The notes: a model not told the origin generated them from the sequence alone. A stretch of DNA of 25,219 nucleotides from Candidatus Omnitrophota bacterium (GCA_023246985.1 JAHFHJ010000002.1:1-25219), one strand, 5' to 3'. Counted from the stretch's first letter, positions 14,412 to 23,575 are shown. Made by a program: numbers and translations.

Positions 14412-15497
14412 ATGTTTTATTTCTTGCACCACCTCTCGGATCATTCGATCGTCTTCAATCTTTTCCGCTACATTACATTCCGTTCGGCCGGCGCGAGCAT
14501 TACGGCATTCCTCCTTTCACTGTGGCTGGGGCCGCGGTGCATTGCGCGGCTTAAACAGCTGCGCGCGGTGACGAACCAGGAACGGGCTTATGCCGAAACG
14601 ATCCACGAGCATTTTAAATATAAAAAGGACGTACCCATGATGGGTGGGATCCTGGTGGTGGCAAGCGTGGTCGCCGCGACGTTTTTGTGGGGCAATCTTT
14701 CGAACCGTTTTGTTTGGATGATGATCATCGTGATGCTCTGGTTCGGATTTGTGGGATTCCTGGATGACTGGTTCAAATTGCATTCGAAGAGTTCGGACGG
14801 CCTGAGCTCTCTGACAAAGCTTTTGGGGCAGATTCTGATGGGCCTCGCGATCGGCATTTATCTTTACAGGGACCCGGGTTTCGATAAATGGCTTTATGTT
14901 CCGTTGCTCAAAAAAGGCGTCATTGACCTTGGGGTCCTTTTTATCCCGTTCGTTATTCTGGTGCTTACGGGAACTTCAAACGCCCTGAACCTGACGGACG
15001 GACTGGATGGACTCGCGATCGGATGTACGATGTTCACGACCACCGCTTTCGCCCTGATCACCTATGTGACGGGACACCATGATTTTGCCGCCTACCTTGC
15101 CATCCCGTATGTTCCGGAGGCCGGCGAGGTGACTGTCTTTTGTGCGGCGCTGGCCGGCGCGAGCGCCGGATTTCTTTGGTTTAATTCCTATCCGGCGGAG
15201 GTTTTCATGGGGGATACCGGATCTCTTTCGCTTGGCGGGGCTCTTGGCGCGATCGCGGTGCTTACGAAAAAAGAAATGGTGCTCATGGTCGTCGGCGGAA
15301 TTTTTGTCTGGGAAGCGCTTTCCGTGATCCTCCAAGTGATGAGTTTTAAGCTCCGCAAAAAAAGGATCTTTTTAATGTCCCCGTTCCATCATCATCTCCA
15401 GCGTAAAGGTTGGCCGGAATCCAAGATCACCATCCGTCTTTGGATCATCGCTTTTATCCTGGCCATTGTAGGCCTCAGCACGCTGAAGGTGCGTTGA
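14412..15497 (+). CDS. mraY: Phospho-MurNAc-pentapeptide transferase MraY (lipid I synthase)
   Basis: MraY transfers phospho-MurNAc-pentapeptide to undecaprenyl phosphate at the inner membrane. The 361-residue, multi-spanning protein has the family length. It contains the DD pair D118-D119 in GFLDDWFK, the NLTDGLDGLA signature with D196 and D199, DTGSLSLGGALGA, and the triple histidine H326-H328 in FHHHLQRKGWPE. ATG 14412 gives the usual N-terminus MFYFLHHLSDH; the frame is open further upstream but that part lies inside murF. No good ribosome site is visible in the 22-base gap after murF. Confidence 0.97.
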   Translation: MFYFLHHLSDHSIVFNLFRYITFRSAGASITAFLLSLWLGPRCIARLKQLRAVTNQERAYAETIHEHFKYKKDVPMMGGILVVASVVAATFLWGNLSNRFVWMMIIVMLWFGFVGFLDDWFKLHSKSSDGLSSLTKLLGQILMGLAIGIYLYRDPGFDKWLYVPLLKKGVIDLGVLFIPFVILVLTGTSNALNLTDGLDGLAIGCTMFTTTAFALITYVTGHHDFAAYLAIPYVPEAGEVTVFCAALAGASAGFLWFNSYPAEVFMGDTGSLSLGGALGAIAVLTKKEMVLMVVGGIFVWEALSVILQVMSFKLRKKRIFLMSPFHHHLQRKGWPESKITIRLWIIAFILAIVGLSTLKVR

Positions 15498-15498
15498 T

Positions 15499-16779
15499 AT
15501 GAGGCCGGCTCCGGGGACTCGAGTCGCGGTGTTGGGATTACGAAACACCGGGACTCTGAGCGCGATCTATCTTCACGAAAGAGGTTATGAAGTTTTTGCT
15601 TCCGATCTTTCGGATTTTGACGATATCCGTCAAAATGTTGACAGGCTTGCGCGGCGCGGGATCCAGGCAGAATGCGGTAAGCATTCCTTTGAAAAAATCC
15701 TCGCGGCCGATTGGATTTTGATCTCGCCGGGAATTCCTCCGGGGTCGAAAATCTATCAGGCGATTTTTGCCGCGAAGAAACCGGTCTTTAGCGAGATTGA
15801 AGCCGCCAGCTGGTTCTCTCCGGCGAAGACCGTGGTGGCGGTGACGGGTTCGTGCGGGAAAACGACGATGGCGACTTTGATCGCGCGGATCATCGAGGCG
15901 AGCGGCCGCACGGCCGTGCTTTGCGGCAATATCGGAAATCCCTGGATCGGAGAATTTTCCGGGATTACGCCGGAAACCGTTGTGGTGCTGGAGGTCAGTT
16001 CTTTTCAACTGATGCATTGCGCGAGTTTCGCGCCTGCGATCGGATTGCTTTTGAATATTCACCCGAACCATATGGATTGGCATGCCGACATGAAGGAATA
16101 CGTTGGGGCCAAGCTGAATCTTTTTCGCGCGATGAAAGAAACGGACGTGATGATCTGTCAGAAAAAGGAAGAGTCCGCGCTTTTTCCGGATTTCAAAACG
16201 CCGGCCCGCCGCGTTTATTTCAATCAATATCCGGCGTCCAATCCCAACGAGGCCGCGCTTTTTTGTGCCGCCGAAGCTCTGGGGTGTCCCGTTTCTTTTG
16301 TCGGAAAGGTGCTCGCGGATTTCCGAGGGCTTGAGCACCGGCTTGAAAAATTCGCGGAACAGGACGGCGTTTCTTTTATCAACGACTCCAAAGCGACCAC
16401 CCCCGCTTCGCTGGCCTGGGCACTTAATAAATTTTGCGACAAAAGCGTAGTCCTCATCTGCGGCGGTAAATACAAGACCGGCGTCGAGGACTTCAGAGGC
16501 CTAAGAGATGTTATGTCCCGGAAGGTGCGATGCGCCGTTCTGCTTGGCGTCGCGCGGCCGATCCTAAAAGAATCCTGGCAGGGGGTCGTGGAAATGGCGG
16601 AAGCGGAGAGTTTGGAGGCGGCCTGTCGTTTGAGTCTTGAGAAGGCACAAACGGGGAATACGGTGCTGCTTTCGCCGGCCTGCGCCAGTTTTGATATGTT
16701 CAAGAACTATCAGGAACGCGGAAGGATGTTCAAGGGAATGATCCTGAAAATGCTGAAGTCATCGGTCTTGCGGAAATAA
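15499..16779 (+). CDS. murD: UDP-MurNAc-L-Ala:D-glutamate ligase MurD
   Basis: MurD adds D-glutamate to UDP-MurNAc-L-alanine. The 426-residue protein has an N-terminal nucleotide-binding fold (VAVLGLRNTG), the P-loop TGSCGKTTMATL, GNIGNP, LEVSSFQL, the HPNHMDWH substrate loop, FINDSKATTP and the C-terminal signature LSPACASFDMFKNYQERG, which separates MurD from MurC, E and F. GSCGKTT differs from the usual GTNGKTT but keeps the essential G-K-T. The start is one base after the mraY stop, with GAAGGTG about seven bases upstream. Confidence 0.97.
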   Translation: MRPAPGTRVAVLGLRNTGTLSAIYLHERGYEVFASDLSDFDDIRQNVDRLARRGIQAECGKHSFEKILAADWILISPGIPPGSKIYQAIFAAKKPVFSEIEAASWFSPAKTVVAVTGSCGKTTMATLIARIIEASGRTAVLCGNIGNPWIGEFSGITPETVVVLEVSSFQLMHCASFAPAIGLLLNIHPNHMDWHADMKEYVGAKLNLFRAMKETDVMICQKKEESALFPDFKTPARRVYFNQYPASNPNEAALFCAAEALGCPVSFVGKVLADFRGLEHRLEKFAEQDGVSFINDSKATTPASLAWALNKFCDKSVVLICGGKYKTGVEDFRGLRDVMSRKVRCAVLLGVARPILKESWQGVVEMAEAESLEAACRLSLEKAQTGNTVLLSPACASFDMFKNYQERGRMFKGMILKMLKSSVLRK

Positions 16780-16781
16780 AT

Positions 16782-17879
16782 ATGTCGAAAGAAGCGCGGC
16801 TGCTATTCGTGGTCACTTATCTGCTGGTCGGTATCGGGATCGTCATGATCTACAGCGCCAGCGGGGTCATGGCTCATGACTGGCACGGAAATGAAGCCTT
16901 CTTCCTGATCCGTCAAGTTTTTTATGTGCTGTTGGGTACGATCGGGTTTTTCATCGCGGCAACGCTTCCGATCAATTTTTACAAGCAAAACGCTCGAGCC
17001 TTCATGCTGCTTTCGATCATGCTCCTCATGTTGGTTTTCCTTCCCGTGATCGGCCATTCCGCGGGCGGCGCGCGCCGGTGGCTTCATCTCGGGGGATTTC
17101 AATTTCAGCCCGTGGAGTTCGCCAAGTTGGCCTGTTGCATCTATTTGGCAGATTATCTCGGGCGGAAGATCGCCTGGGTGCGGAAGGGGGACGCCCGTGT
17201 TTTTATTCCGCCGCTTATTTTAATCGGGATGGTGTGTATCCTGACGCTTCTGGAGCCTGACTTGGGCTCCATGGCATTTATCGTGATGATGACATCGATT
17301 CTTTTTTTCGTTTCGGGGCTTCAACTTCGCTATGTTTTTGGAACGCTGGCGATCCTGTTGCCGGCCTTTTACTTCCTGATCATTCACGTGCCCTATCGTC
17401 TTAGCCGTCTCGAGGCGTATCTGAATCCTTGGGAGGACCCGCTGGGGTCCGGGTTCCAGATCATTCAATCTTTCCTCGCGTTCGCGTCCGGCGGCATTCA
17501 TGGGGTAGGGCTCGGACAGAGCACCCAAAAGCTTTTCTATCTGCCGTCCAGTCACAATGATTTTATTCTTGCGGTGATCGGCGAGGAACTAGGGCTGATC
17601 GGCGTGATGCTCGTGGTGGTACTCTACGCGCTGTTTTTTCTCTGTTGCATTCGCATGGCGCGCAGGACGAATCAGGCATTCGAAAAACTTTTGATCACGG
17701 CGATCACGATGCTGATTGTCTTGCAGACCGTGTTTCATATGATGGTCGCGACAGGACTGGTCCCGACCAAGGGGCTGCCGCTTCCTTTCATCAGCTATGG
17801 CGGCAGTTCCATTGTCGTGGATCTGATTGCGGTCGGGATCCTTATGGCGGTGGATCGCCGCAAACACCGCAGTTCCTGA
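16782..17879 (+). CDS. ftsW: SEDS-family septal peptidoglycan polymerase FtsW
   Basis: This 365-residue polytopic membrane protein belongs to the SEDS family, which polymerises lipid II into glycan strands. Conserved features are IYSASG near the N-terminus, RRWLHLGGFQFQPVEFAKL, SHNDFILAVIGEELGLIG with the catalytic aspartate D260, and PFISYGGSS near the end. Its place between murD and murG identifies it as FtsW rather than RodA. The partner transpeptidase FtsI is not in the window. It starts two bases after the murD stop. Confidence 0.95.
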   Translation: MSKEARLLFVVTYLLVGIGIVMIYSASGVMAHDWHGNEAFFLIRQVFYVLLGTIGFFIAATLPINFYKQNARAFMLLSIMLLMLVFLPVIGHSAGGARRWLHLGGFQFQPVEFAKLACCIYLADYLGRKIAWVRKGDARVFIPPLILIGMVCILTLLEPDLGSMAFIVMMTSILFFVSGLQLRYVFGTLAILLPAFYFLIIHVPYRLSRLEAYLNPWEDPLGSGFQIIQSFLAFASGGIHGVGLGQSTQKLFYLPSSHNDFILAVIGEELGLIGVMLVVVLYALFFLCCIRMARRTNQAFEKLLITAITMLIVLQTVFHMMVATGLVPTKGLPLPFISYGGSSIVVDLIAVGILMAVDRRKHRSS

Positions 17880-17880
17880 T

Positions 17881-19047
17881 ATGAGTGCCTGCGGTTCACT
17901 CAAAATGCCTCACTCCAAGAATAGAACTCATCAGGGAGCGCGCCTCGTCGTTTATGCCGGCCCCACGGGCGGGCATGTCTTTCCGGCGCAGTCGTTTAGC
18001 GAAGGATTCCGCAGGCGTTTCCCGAATTCCAGAATCGATCTTGTGACATGCCGCCGGGCAAAACCGCTCGTGGATAAAATGCCGCAGGATATTTTTTATG
18101 CGGTCACTTACCTTCCGGAATTTGGTTTTCCCGGAGGTTTTTCCCTGAAAACGCTGAAGCCGTTCTTCCTTTTTCCGTTTCTCCTTCTTCAGGCGTTCTT
18201 TTTTTTGAGGCGGACCGCGCCGGACCTTTGTGTCGGTTTCGGAAGCTTTGTGTCGTATCCCGGGATGAGGATGGCCTGCCGGCTCAAGATCCCGACGCTT
18301 ATGCATGAGCAGAACCGGATTCCCGGAAAAGCGACTCATTGGCTTGCGCCGCATGTCGACGCCGTGGCAGAAAGTTTTGAGGGAACGAGATTTACGCAAA
18401 AACCCAAAAAACTTCATACGGTGGGATTGCCGCTCAGGTCCTTCATTGTGGATGCGGCGGCACGAACGCGCGAGAAATCGACATCGCGGCCCTTCACTCT
18501 CCTTGTGGTCGGCGGATCGCAGGGCGCTCAGAGGTTGAACGGGATCGTGACGGACGCGATCGCGCTTTTATCGGATGAAGAAAGATCCAAAATGGCCGTT
18601 ATTCATATTGCGGGAAAGCGGGATCACGGGTGGGTCCTTGACAAGTATCAGCGGTTGTCTTTGTCCTGTGAAGTGCACCCCTTTTATAGAGCCATGGATC
18701 GGCTCTTTCGGAAGGCAGACCTTGCGGTCACCCGGGCTGGAGCTGCTACGCTTTTTGAACTCGCGGCGTTCGGAGTGCCGGCGTTCGTGATCCCTTATCC
18801 GCACGCGGGAGGCCATCAGCGGTATAACGCGCAAAGTTTTGCCGAAAAGGGCGGGCTGATTTTCCATGACGAGGATCCTGCGGCGAAGGATTGGCTGGTC
18901 GAACAATTGAGGCGCGCGATCAACGATCCACGGTCGTTGGCCTCTCTTGCAAATGCGATGAAGAATCTGGCGCGGCCCAAGGCCGCGGACGCGCTTATTG
19001 ATATTGCCCGAAAGATGATTGAAACCCATGAAGATCATACGCGATAA
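17881..19047 (+). CDS. murG: Lipid II synthase MurG (GlcNAc transferase)
   Basis: MurG adds GlcNAc to lipid I on the cytoplasmic face of the membrane. The product has the glycine loop YAGPTGGHVFPA, in which proline replaces the second glycine of the usual GGTGGH, then GFGSFVSYPG, LMHEQN, VVGGSQGAQRLN, TRAGAATLFELAAF and PYPHAGGHQRYNA. At 388 residues it is somewhat long because about 20 extra residues precede the core; ATG 17905 is an alternative start. ATG 17881 follows the ftsW stop by one base. The end overlaps murC by 20 bases. Confidence 0.96.
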   Translation: MSACGSLKMPHSKNRTHQGARLVVYAGPTGGHVFPAQSFSEGFRRRFPNSRIDLVTCRRAKPLVDKMPQDIFYAVTYLPEFGFPGGFSLKTLKPFFLFPFLLLQAFFFLRRTAPDLCVGFGSFVSYPGMRMACRLKIPTLMHEQNRIPGKATHWLAPHVDAVAESFEGTRFTQKPKKLHTVGLPLRSFIVDAAARTREKSTSRPFTLLVVGGSQGAQRLNGIVTDAIALLSDEERSKMAVIHIAGKRDHGWVLDKYQRLSLSCEVHPFYRAMDRLFRKADLAVTRAGAATLFELAAFGVPAFVIPYPHAGGHQRYNAQSFAEKGGLIFHDEDPAAKDWLVEQLRRAINDPRSLASLANAMKNLARPKAADALIDIARKMIETHEDHTR

Positions 19048-20428
19048 CCTGATACGGGACAGCCGCGCGGCCTATTTGATCGGGATTGGCGGATCCGGGA
19101 TGAGCGGTCTCGCCCGCATTTTAAAACACCTGGGGCTTGCGGTCTCGGGTTCCGATTGCAAGGAAACGGCAGTGACGCAAAGCCTCCACCGATCCGGTAT
19201 TCCGGTCCATATCGGTCAAAAGGCCAGCGCGCTGGGGGATGCCGATCTCGTCATTTATTCCACCGCGATCCCCAAGGATCATTTGGAGCTCAAGGAAGCT
19301 CGGAGACTCGGTCTGAAGGTTCATCACCGCGCCGAAGTGTTGGCCTCGCTTCTCAACCACGCCGAGACTTCGATCGGAGTGCTGGGGACGCACGGCAAGA
19401 CCACGACCGCGGCCATGGTTTCTCACGTGCTGTCGCGGATGGGCGCAAACCCGACCTGTTTTGTGGGAAGCGACATGCTGAATTACGATACCAACATCGT
19501 GGCGGGCGGCTGCGATTACTGGGTAAGCGAAGTGGATGAAAGCGACAGCTCGCATGAGTTCTATGCTCCGAACTATTCGATCCTTACGAATCTTGAGCCC
19601 GAGCATCTGGACCACTATGGCACTTGGGAAAACCTGACGGATTCGTTCCGCCGGTTTCTCGATCAGGTCCAGGATCCGGGGCTTGTCTCTTACTGGGGGG
19701 ATGATCCCACGCTCAATAGGCTGGTGCGCGAGAGCGGCCGCCCCTTCGTGAATTTCGGATTTTCCGAAGAGTGCGCTTATTCAGCCCAAAACATTTCTCT
19801 TCACGCTTGGGGTTCCGAATTCGATCTTTATGAGACCGGTCTCTACAGCGCGCGCATGAAGCTTTCCGTACCCGGTCGCCACAATGTTGCCAATGCTCTC
19901 GCAACGCTTTCCGTTCTGCTGCATCTGGGATTCGATCTGGATCGGGTCCGTGAAGAGCTCGCGACATTCAGGGGAACGCGCCGGCGCATGGAACTCAAGG
20001 GCCAAACCCCGCAATTTCTGGTGCTTGATGATTACGCGCATCACCCGACCGAGGTAAAAGCGGTGCTGCGCGCGCTTCACGAGGCGGGGAAGTATGTTCG
20101 CGTTATTTTTCAGCCCCACCGGTACAGCCGCACCCAGAATCTTTACCGGGAATTCGCGCACGCATTCGATGATGCCCAGGAAGTCGTGCTTACGGATATC
20201 TATAGCGCGGGCGAGTCGAATCCTGACGGAGTCGATGTGGATCTGGTTTACCAGGAGGTTCGGAAGACCGGCCACCCCCATGTGTCCGTGGTGAGGAAAG
20301 ACAAGATTCTGCCTTATCTTTCGGAACATCCGCTCAAAGACGGCGTGATGATCTTCATGGGGGCGGGCGATATCGGAGAGATTGCGAGCGCATTTGTCGA
20401 TCAGCTTAACCCCTGTGCTTCCGCGTAG
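19028..20428 (+). CDS. murC: UDP-MurNAc:L-alanine ligase MurC
   Basis: MurC attaches the first amino acid, L-alanine, to UDP-MurNAc. The 466-residue protein has GIGGSGMSGLA near the N-terminus, the P-loop GTHGKTTT from residue 120, SEVDESDSS, TNLEPEHLDHYG, DDYAHHPTEVKA and FQPHRYSRT, all MurC signatures. ATG 19028 gives a standard N-terminus; TTG 19019 in the same frame is less likely. The gene overlaps murG by 20 bases. In many bacteria murB follows murC, but here ddl follows directly. Confidence 0.97.
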   Translation: MKIIRDNLIRDSRAAYLIGIGGSGMSGLARILKHLGLAVSGSDCKETAVTQSLHRSGIPVHIGQKASALGDADLVIYSTAIPKDHLELKEARRLGLKVHHRAEVLASLLNHAETSIGVLGTHGKTTTAAMVSHVLSRMGANPTCFVGSDMLNYDTNIVAGGCDYWVSEVDESDSSHEFYAPNYSILTNLEPEHLDHYGTWENLTDSFRRFLDQVQDPGLVSYWGDDPTLNRLVRESGRPFVNFGFSEECAYSAQNISLHAWGSEFDLYETGLYSARMKLSVPGRHNVANALATLSVLLHLGFDLDRVREELATFRGTRRRMELKGQTPQFLVLDDYAHHPTEVKAVLRALHEAGKYVRVIFQPHRYSRTQNLYREFAHAFDDAQEVVLTDIYSAGESNPDGVDVDLVYQEVRKTGHPHVSVVRKDKILPYLSEHPLKDGVMIFMGAGDIGEIASAFVDQLNPCASA

Positions 20429-20493
20429 CTTCTTCTGAAAATACATAAACTTTTAAAAAACATGGGCGGAGCCCTTTGCGCGGCGCCGGTTAT

Positions 20494-20522
20494 TTGACGG
20501 GGTTAAAGAACGGTTTTATGAA
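20494..20522 (+). promoter_or_regulatory. Possible internal promoter before ddl
   Basis: TTGACG at 20494-20499, a 17-base spacer and TATGAA at 20517-20522 resemble a sigma-70 promoter (five and four matches of six). It overlaps the chosen ddl start codon, so it could only serve ddl if translation starts at ATG 20566. It lies in the longest spacer (89 bases) of the wall cluster. Confidence 0.25.
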
Positions 20523-21474
20523 GTCTCCATTGCTTTCAGATCCAAGGTTCGCGTCGCTTGAAAAAATGAAAGTCGGCGTCGTGTGCGGCGGTTTTTCGGC
20601 CGAGCGCCGCATCTCGCTTCGTTCCGGGCGTGCCGTAATCCGAGCGCTTAAAAATGTCGGCGTTCGCGCATTTCCGATCGATCCGGAAAATCGCCGGACT
20701 TTTATGAAAAAGATCCGCAAGGCGGACATTCTTTTTTTAGCCCTTCACGGGAAGGGCGGGGAGGATGGGACGCTGCAGAAAATGCTGGAGCGCAGGCGCG
20801 TTCCGTTCACGGGGTCGCCCTTCGCGGCGTGTGAAAAAAGTTTTAATAAAAAGATCAGCAAACGGCATTTTTTGAGATTAGGCGTCCCGACGCCGGACTA
20901 CGCAGTGCTTGATAAAAGAAACTGGCGCCGGAAGGCGGCGGCGTTTCCGGTTCCGTATTTTGTCAAGCCGCTGGACGGGGGTTCCAGTCAGGGCGTGTTC
21001 CTGGTCGAGGATTTTCGAGGATCCGTCGAAAAATTAAGACGGTCCATAACGAGGTTCGGAAGGCTATTGATCGAAAAGAGGATCGTCGGCCGCGAGTTGA
21101 CGGCCGGGCTCCTCGGGGATCTGAAGCTTCCGATCGTGGAAATAAAGCCCTCGCGGATTTTTTATGATTATAAGGCTAAATATACGACGGGCATGACGGC
21201 GTATGAAGTGCCGGCCCGGATCCCGGCAAAAGTCGCCCGAAAGATCCAGTCGTTTGCTTACCGGGTTTACCGGGATCTGGGACTCAAAGGTTTTTCGCGG
21301 GTGGATGTGATGCTGGATCAAAAGAACCGGCCCTATGTACTGGAAGTGAACAGTATTCCGGGGCTTACCGAATTCAGTCTGCTGCCGAAGGCGGCCCGGG
21401 CGGTCGGAATCAGTTTTGAAGAATTGTGCCTGCGCGTGTTGAAGGCCGCCTGCGAACCCAAAGGAAAGAATTAG
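20518..21474 (+). CDS. ddl: D-alanine--D-alanine ligase
   Basis: Ddl makes the D-Ala-D-Ala dipeptide used by MurF. The 318-residue ATP-grasp protein has MKVGVVCGGFSAERRISLRSG, LFLALHGKGGEDGTLQ, FTGSPFAAC, YFVKPLDGGSSQGVF, a central region around YDYKAKYT, and EVNSIPGLTEFSLLP. The length is slightly above the usual 305. ATG 20518 adds 16 residues before the core; ATG 20566 would start right at MKVGVV and is a serious alternative, since neither start has a clear ribosome site. It is followed by ftsQ, as in many division clusters. Confidence 0.95.
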   Translation: MKSPLLSDPRFASLEKMKVGVVCGGFSAERRISLRSGRAVIRALKNVGVRAFPIDPENRRTFMKKIRKADILFLALHGKGGEDGTLQKMLERRRVPFTGSPFAACEKSFNKKISKRHFLRLGVPTPDYAVLDKRNWRRKAAAFPVPYFVKPLDGGSSQGVFLVEDFRGSVEKLRRSITRFGRLLIEKRIVGRELTAGLLGDLKLPIVEIKPSRIFYDYKAKYTTGMTAYEVPARIPAKVARKIQSFAYRVYRDLGLKGFSRVDVMLDQKNRPYVLEVNSIPGLTEFSLLPKAARAVGISFEELCLRVLKAACEPKGKN

Positions 21475-21512
21475 TCCCGCATGACATTCGAATGGACGGG
21501 TATGAGCATTCT

Positions 21513-22328
21513 ATGAGTAAGAAAAAAAATAAAAAAAGAAGGAAGGGCGGATTTTTGAGCGCGATCGGAACAATCTTCCGAGGGATCGGCTGGCTTTTAT
21601 GGAAATTGTTGCCGGTCGCGATCATTCTCGGGGTACTTGCCTGCGCGGGTTTCGCCGTAAAGAAAGCTCTTTGCGAGGATCGTTGGCTCAAGGTTCAGGA
21701 GATTCGTATTGTCCCTCCCGATGTTCTTTCAGCGCAGAGCATCCGCACGCTTGAGGATAAAATCCTTGGTAAGAATATCCTTTTACTCGATCTTCACAAG
21801 ATCGCGGGCGCGATCGAGCTCGGGCCCGGAGCACAAAGCGTGCGCGTCATCCGCGAAATGCCGTCGACGATTCGCATCGAAATCCGAAAGCGCCGGCCCG
21901 TCGCGAATGTCCAGCTGAAGCCCGGAGGGCTTTACGCGATCGTGGCGGAAGACGGATTCATCATTGAAAGCCGTCCGGTCAGCAATCCCGCCTGGATCCT
22001 GATAGAAGATTTCAGCGAACCGATCAAAGACCCCCGGAGTGGCGCTCGGCTCCAGAACAAAGGGTTTTTCGAGGCGTTGAAGTTCTTGAGCGTCTACCGG
22101 AAGCATGCATTAGCGCGCCGCGAGACCATCACCCGTATCATCCTGGACCCGTACGGGAATGTTACGATACGGCTCGGGGAAGGTCCTGATTTTCAGCTGG
22201 GACGCAAGGCGTCGGAACGGCTTCCGTTTTTAGCCAAAGCCCTCTATCTTTTTCAGACCGAGCCGCGCGAGAACATCGAATATATGGATCTTCAATACGA
22301 CCGCGTGGCCGTTAAGAGGAAATCATGA
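21513..22328 (+). CDS. ftsQ: Cell division protein FtsQ
   Basis: FtsQ is a bitopic divisome scaffold. The 271-residue protein has a very basic cytoplasmic tail (MSKKKNKKRRK), one transmembrane helix at about 32-49, then a POTRA domain beginning WLKVQEIRIVPP and a beta domain (AIVAEDGFIIES). This is the FtsQ/DivIB order. Sequence identity to known FtsQ proteins looks low, so the name rests on architecture plus its location between ddl and ftsA. ATG 21492 in the same frame is an alternative start adding seven residues; ribosome sites are weak for both. The stop overlaps ftsA as ATGA. Confidence 0.88.
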   Translation: MSKKKNKKRRKGGFLSAIGTIFRGIGWLLWKLLPVAIILGVLACAGFAVKKALCEDRWLKVQEIRIVPPDVLSAQSIRTLEDKILGKNILLLDLHKIAGAIELGPGAQSVRVIREMPSTIRIEIRKRRPVANVQLKPGGLYAIVAEDGFIIESRPVSNPAWILIEDFSEPIKDPRSGARLQNKGFFEALKFLSVYRKHALARRETITRIILDPYGNVTIRLGEGPDFQLGRKASERLPFLAKALYLFQTEPRENIEYMDLQYDRVAVKRKS

Positions 22329-23575
22329 CCCTTCCCGAGGATCTGAAGAATCACTGCGTTGTCGTGTATGTCGGAACCCGTAAATTGATGGTGATGTTGG
22401 GGGACACGGGGAAGAACCATCCGCAGGTGCTTCGTTTTGAGGAGGTCTTAGCCCCCGAGGGTTTTGAAAAGGGACTGGTCTGCAATCTCCAGAACGCAAG
22501 CGCATCCCTCGAAAAATTAATGAATGCGCTTTTGCCGCCTGAGCTTTGGGAGCAGGTCCCGGTCTATGCGGTGCTTGGGAACAGCCGTTTCAAGATGTAC
22601 CGGTTCTCCAGCTGCGAGTATTATTCTCCCGAGCGGCGCACGATCAGCTCGCATGAGATCCAGTCCGTGGTCCAGCAGACGCGCAATGTGGCCACGCTTC
22701 CGCTGACCGAATCGATCCTGCAGGCCATTCCGGAATCGTTTCTTGTGAATGATATGCCGGCCGTGCGGAATCCCGTGGGGCTCGAAGCCGAACGTTTGGG
22801 AGTGACGCTCCAGATCTACACCATGGAATTCCAGTCTTTCCGCAATATCGCCAAGGTGTTTGAGACGCTGGAGATGGAGGTCGAAGGCTTTTTTCCGAAA
22901 GTCTTGCCGCTTTCAGAGGCGGTGCTGGGCGATGCGGAAAAACAGGAGGGAAGCATGATCCTGGATATTGCCGATGATGCGACGCAGCTGGTGCTCTGGA
23001 AGAACGGTCTTTTGGCCGGAGTGCGGACGCTTCCGATAGGGGGATATTATCTGACCCAGTGCCTTGCCAAGGACTGGAATATCGAGGAGCGGGATGCCGA
23101 GAAGGTGAAAGAAAAATTCGCAACGCTGGACATCCAGGAACGGCAGAGCGAAGAGCTGGTGCCGCTTGTGATGCGCAACGAAAAAGTCCAGCAATCCATC
23201 CCGCGCAAGGAATTCCTTGAGAAATTCTTCAAGCACGCGCACGGCTGGATGACCCAGATCCTCGAATCCGCGGATAGCTTTACGCAGGACGAGAAGGTCC
23301 GTTACCCTCATATTCTCTTTACCGGAGGCGCCGTCATGACCGACGGTTTTCTCGAATGGGTTCAGAGAGAATTCTCACGCGACGGGAAGTTGGGAGCCGC
23401 GCGTCATGTGGAAGCGCCTCAGGAGCTCGTCCGCGATCCGTCCATGGCTCCCGCGCTCGGCATGTTTCGTTGGATCATGACCTACAAGCGCGCTCAGGAA
23501 GTCCTTTTCACCCCCCGCGGCCTCATCGCCAAGACCGCCGCCGCGGTCCGGAAATGGTTCACCAATTATTTTTGA
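22325..23575 (+). CDS. ftsA: FtsA-like division protein with degenerate ATP-binding motifs
   Basis: FtsA is the actin-like anchor of FtsZ to the inner membrane. This 416-residue protein matches FtsA over its length: AIPESFLVNDMPAVRNPVGLEA corresponds to the conserved IPQEY...IKNPVGLSG segment, LFTGGAVMTDGF to the adenosine motif, and AVRKWFTNYF at the C-terminus to the amphipathic membrane-targeting helix. The phosphate motifs are degraded, however: phosphate 1 reads VYVGTRK (Y15 where an acidic residue is usual), and phosphate 2 reads DIADDAT at 214-220 instead of DIGGGT. It may bind nucleotide weakly or not at all. The start has GAGG at 22316-22319 and overlaps the ftsQ stop. ftsZ does not follow; gcvT does. 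Confidence 0.88.
   Translation: MTLPEDLKNHCVVVYVGTRKLMVMLGDTGKNHPQVLRFEEVLAPEGFEKGLVCNLQNASASLEKLMNALLPPELWEQVPVYAVLGNSRFKMYRFSSCEYYSPERRTISSHEIQSVVQQTRNVATLPLTESILQAIPESFLVNDMPAVRNPVGLEAERLGVTLQIYTMEFQSFRNIAKVFETLEMEVEGFFPKVLPLSEAVLGDAEKQEGSMILDIADDATQLVLWKNGLLAGVRTLPIGGYYLTQCLAKDWNIEERDAEKVKEKFATLDIQERQSEELVPLVMRNEKVQQSIPRKEFLEKFFKHAHGWMTQILESADSFTQDEKVRYPHILFTGGAVMTDGFLEWVQREFSRDGKLGAARHVEAPQELVRDPSMAPALGMFRWIMTYKRAQEVLFTPRGLIAKTAAAVRKWFTNYF

Noticed and set aside
15538..16338. Antisense open frame opposite murD
   Set aside because: Rich in Arg and His with no domain, entirely within murD.
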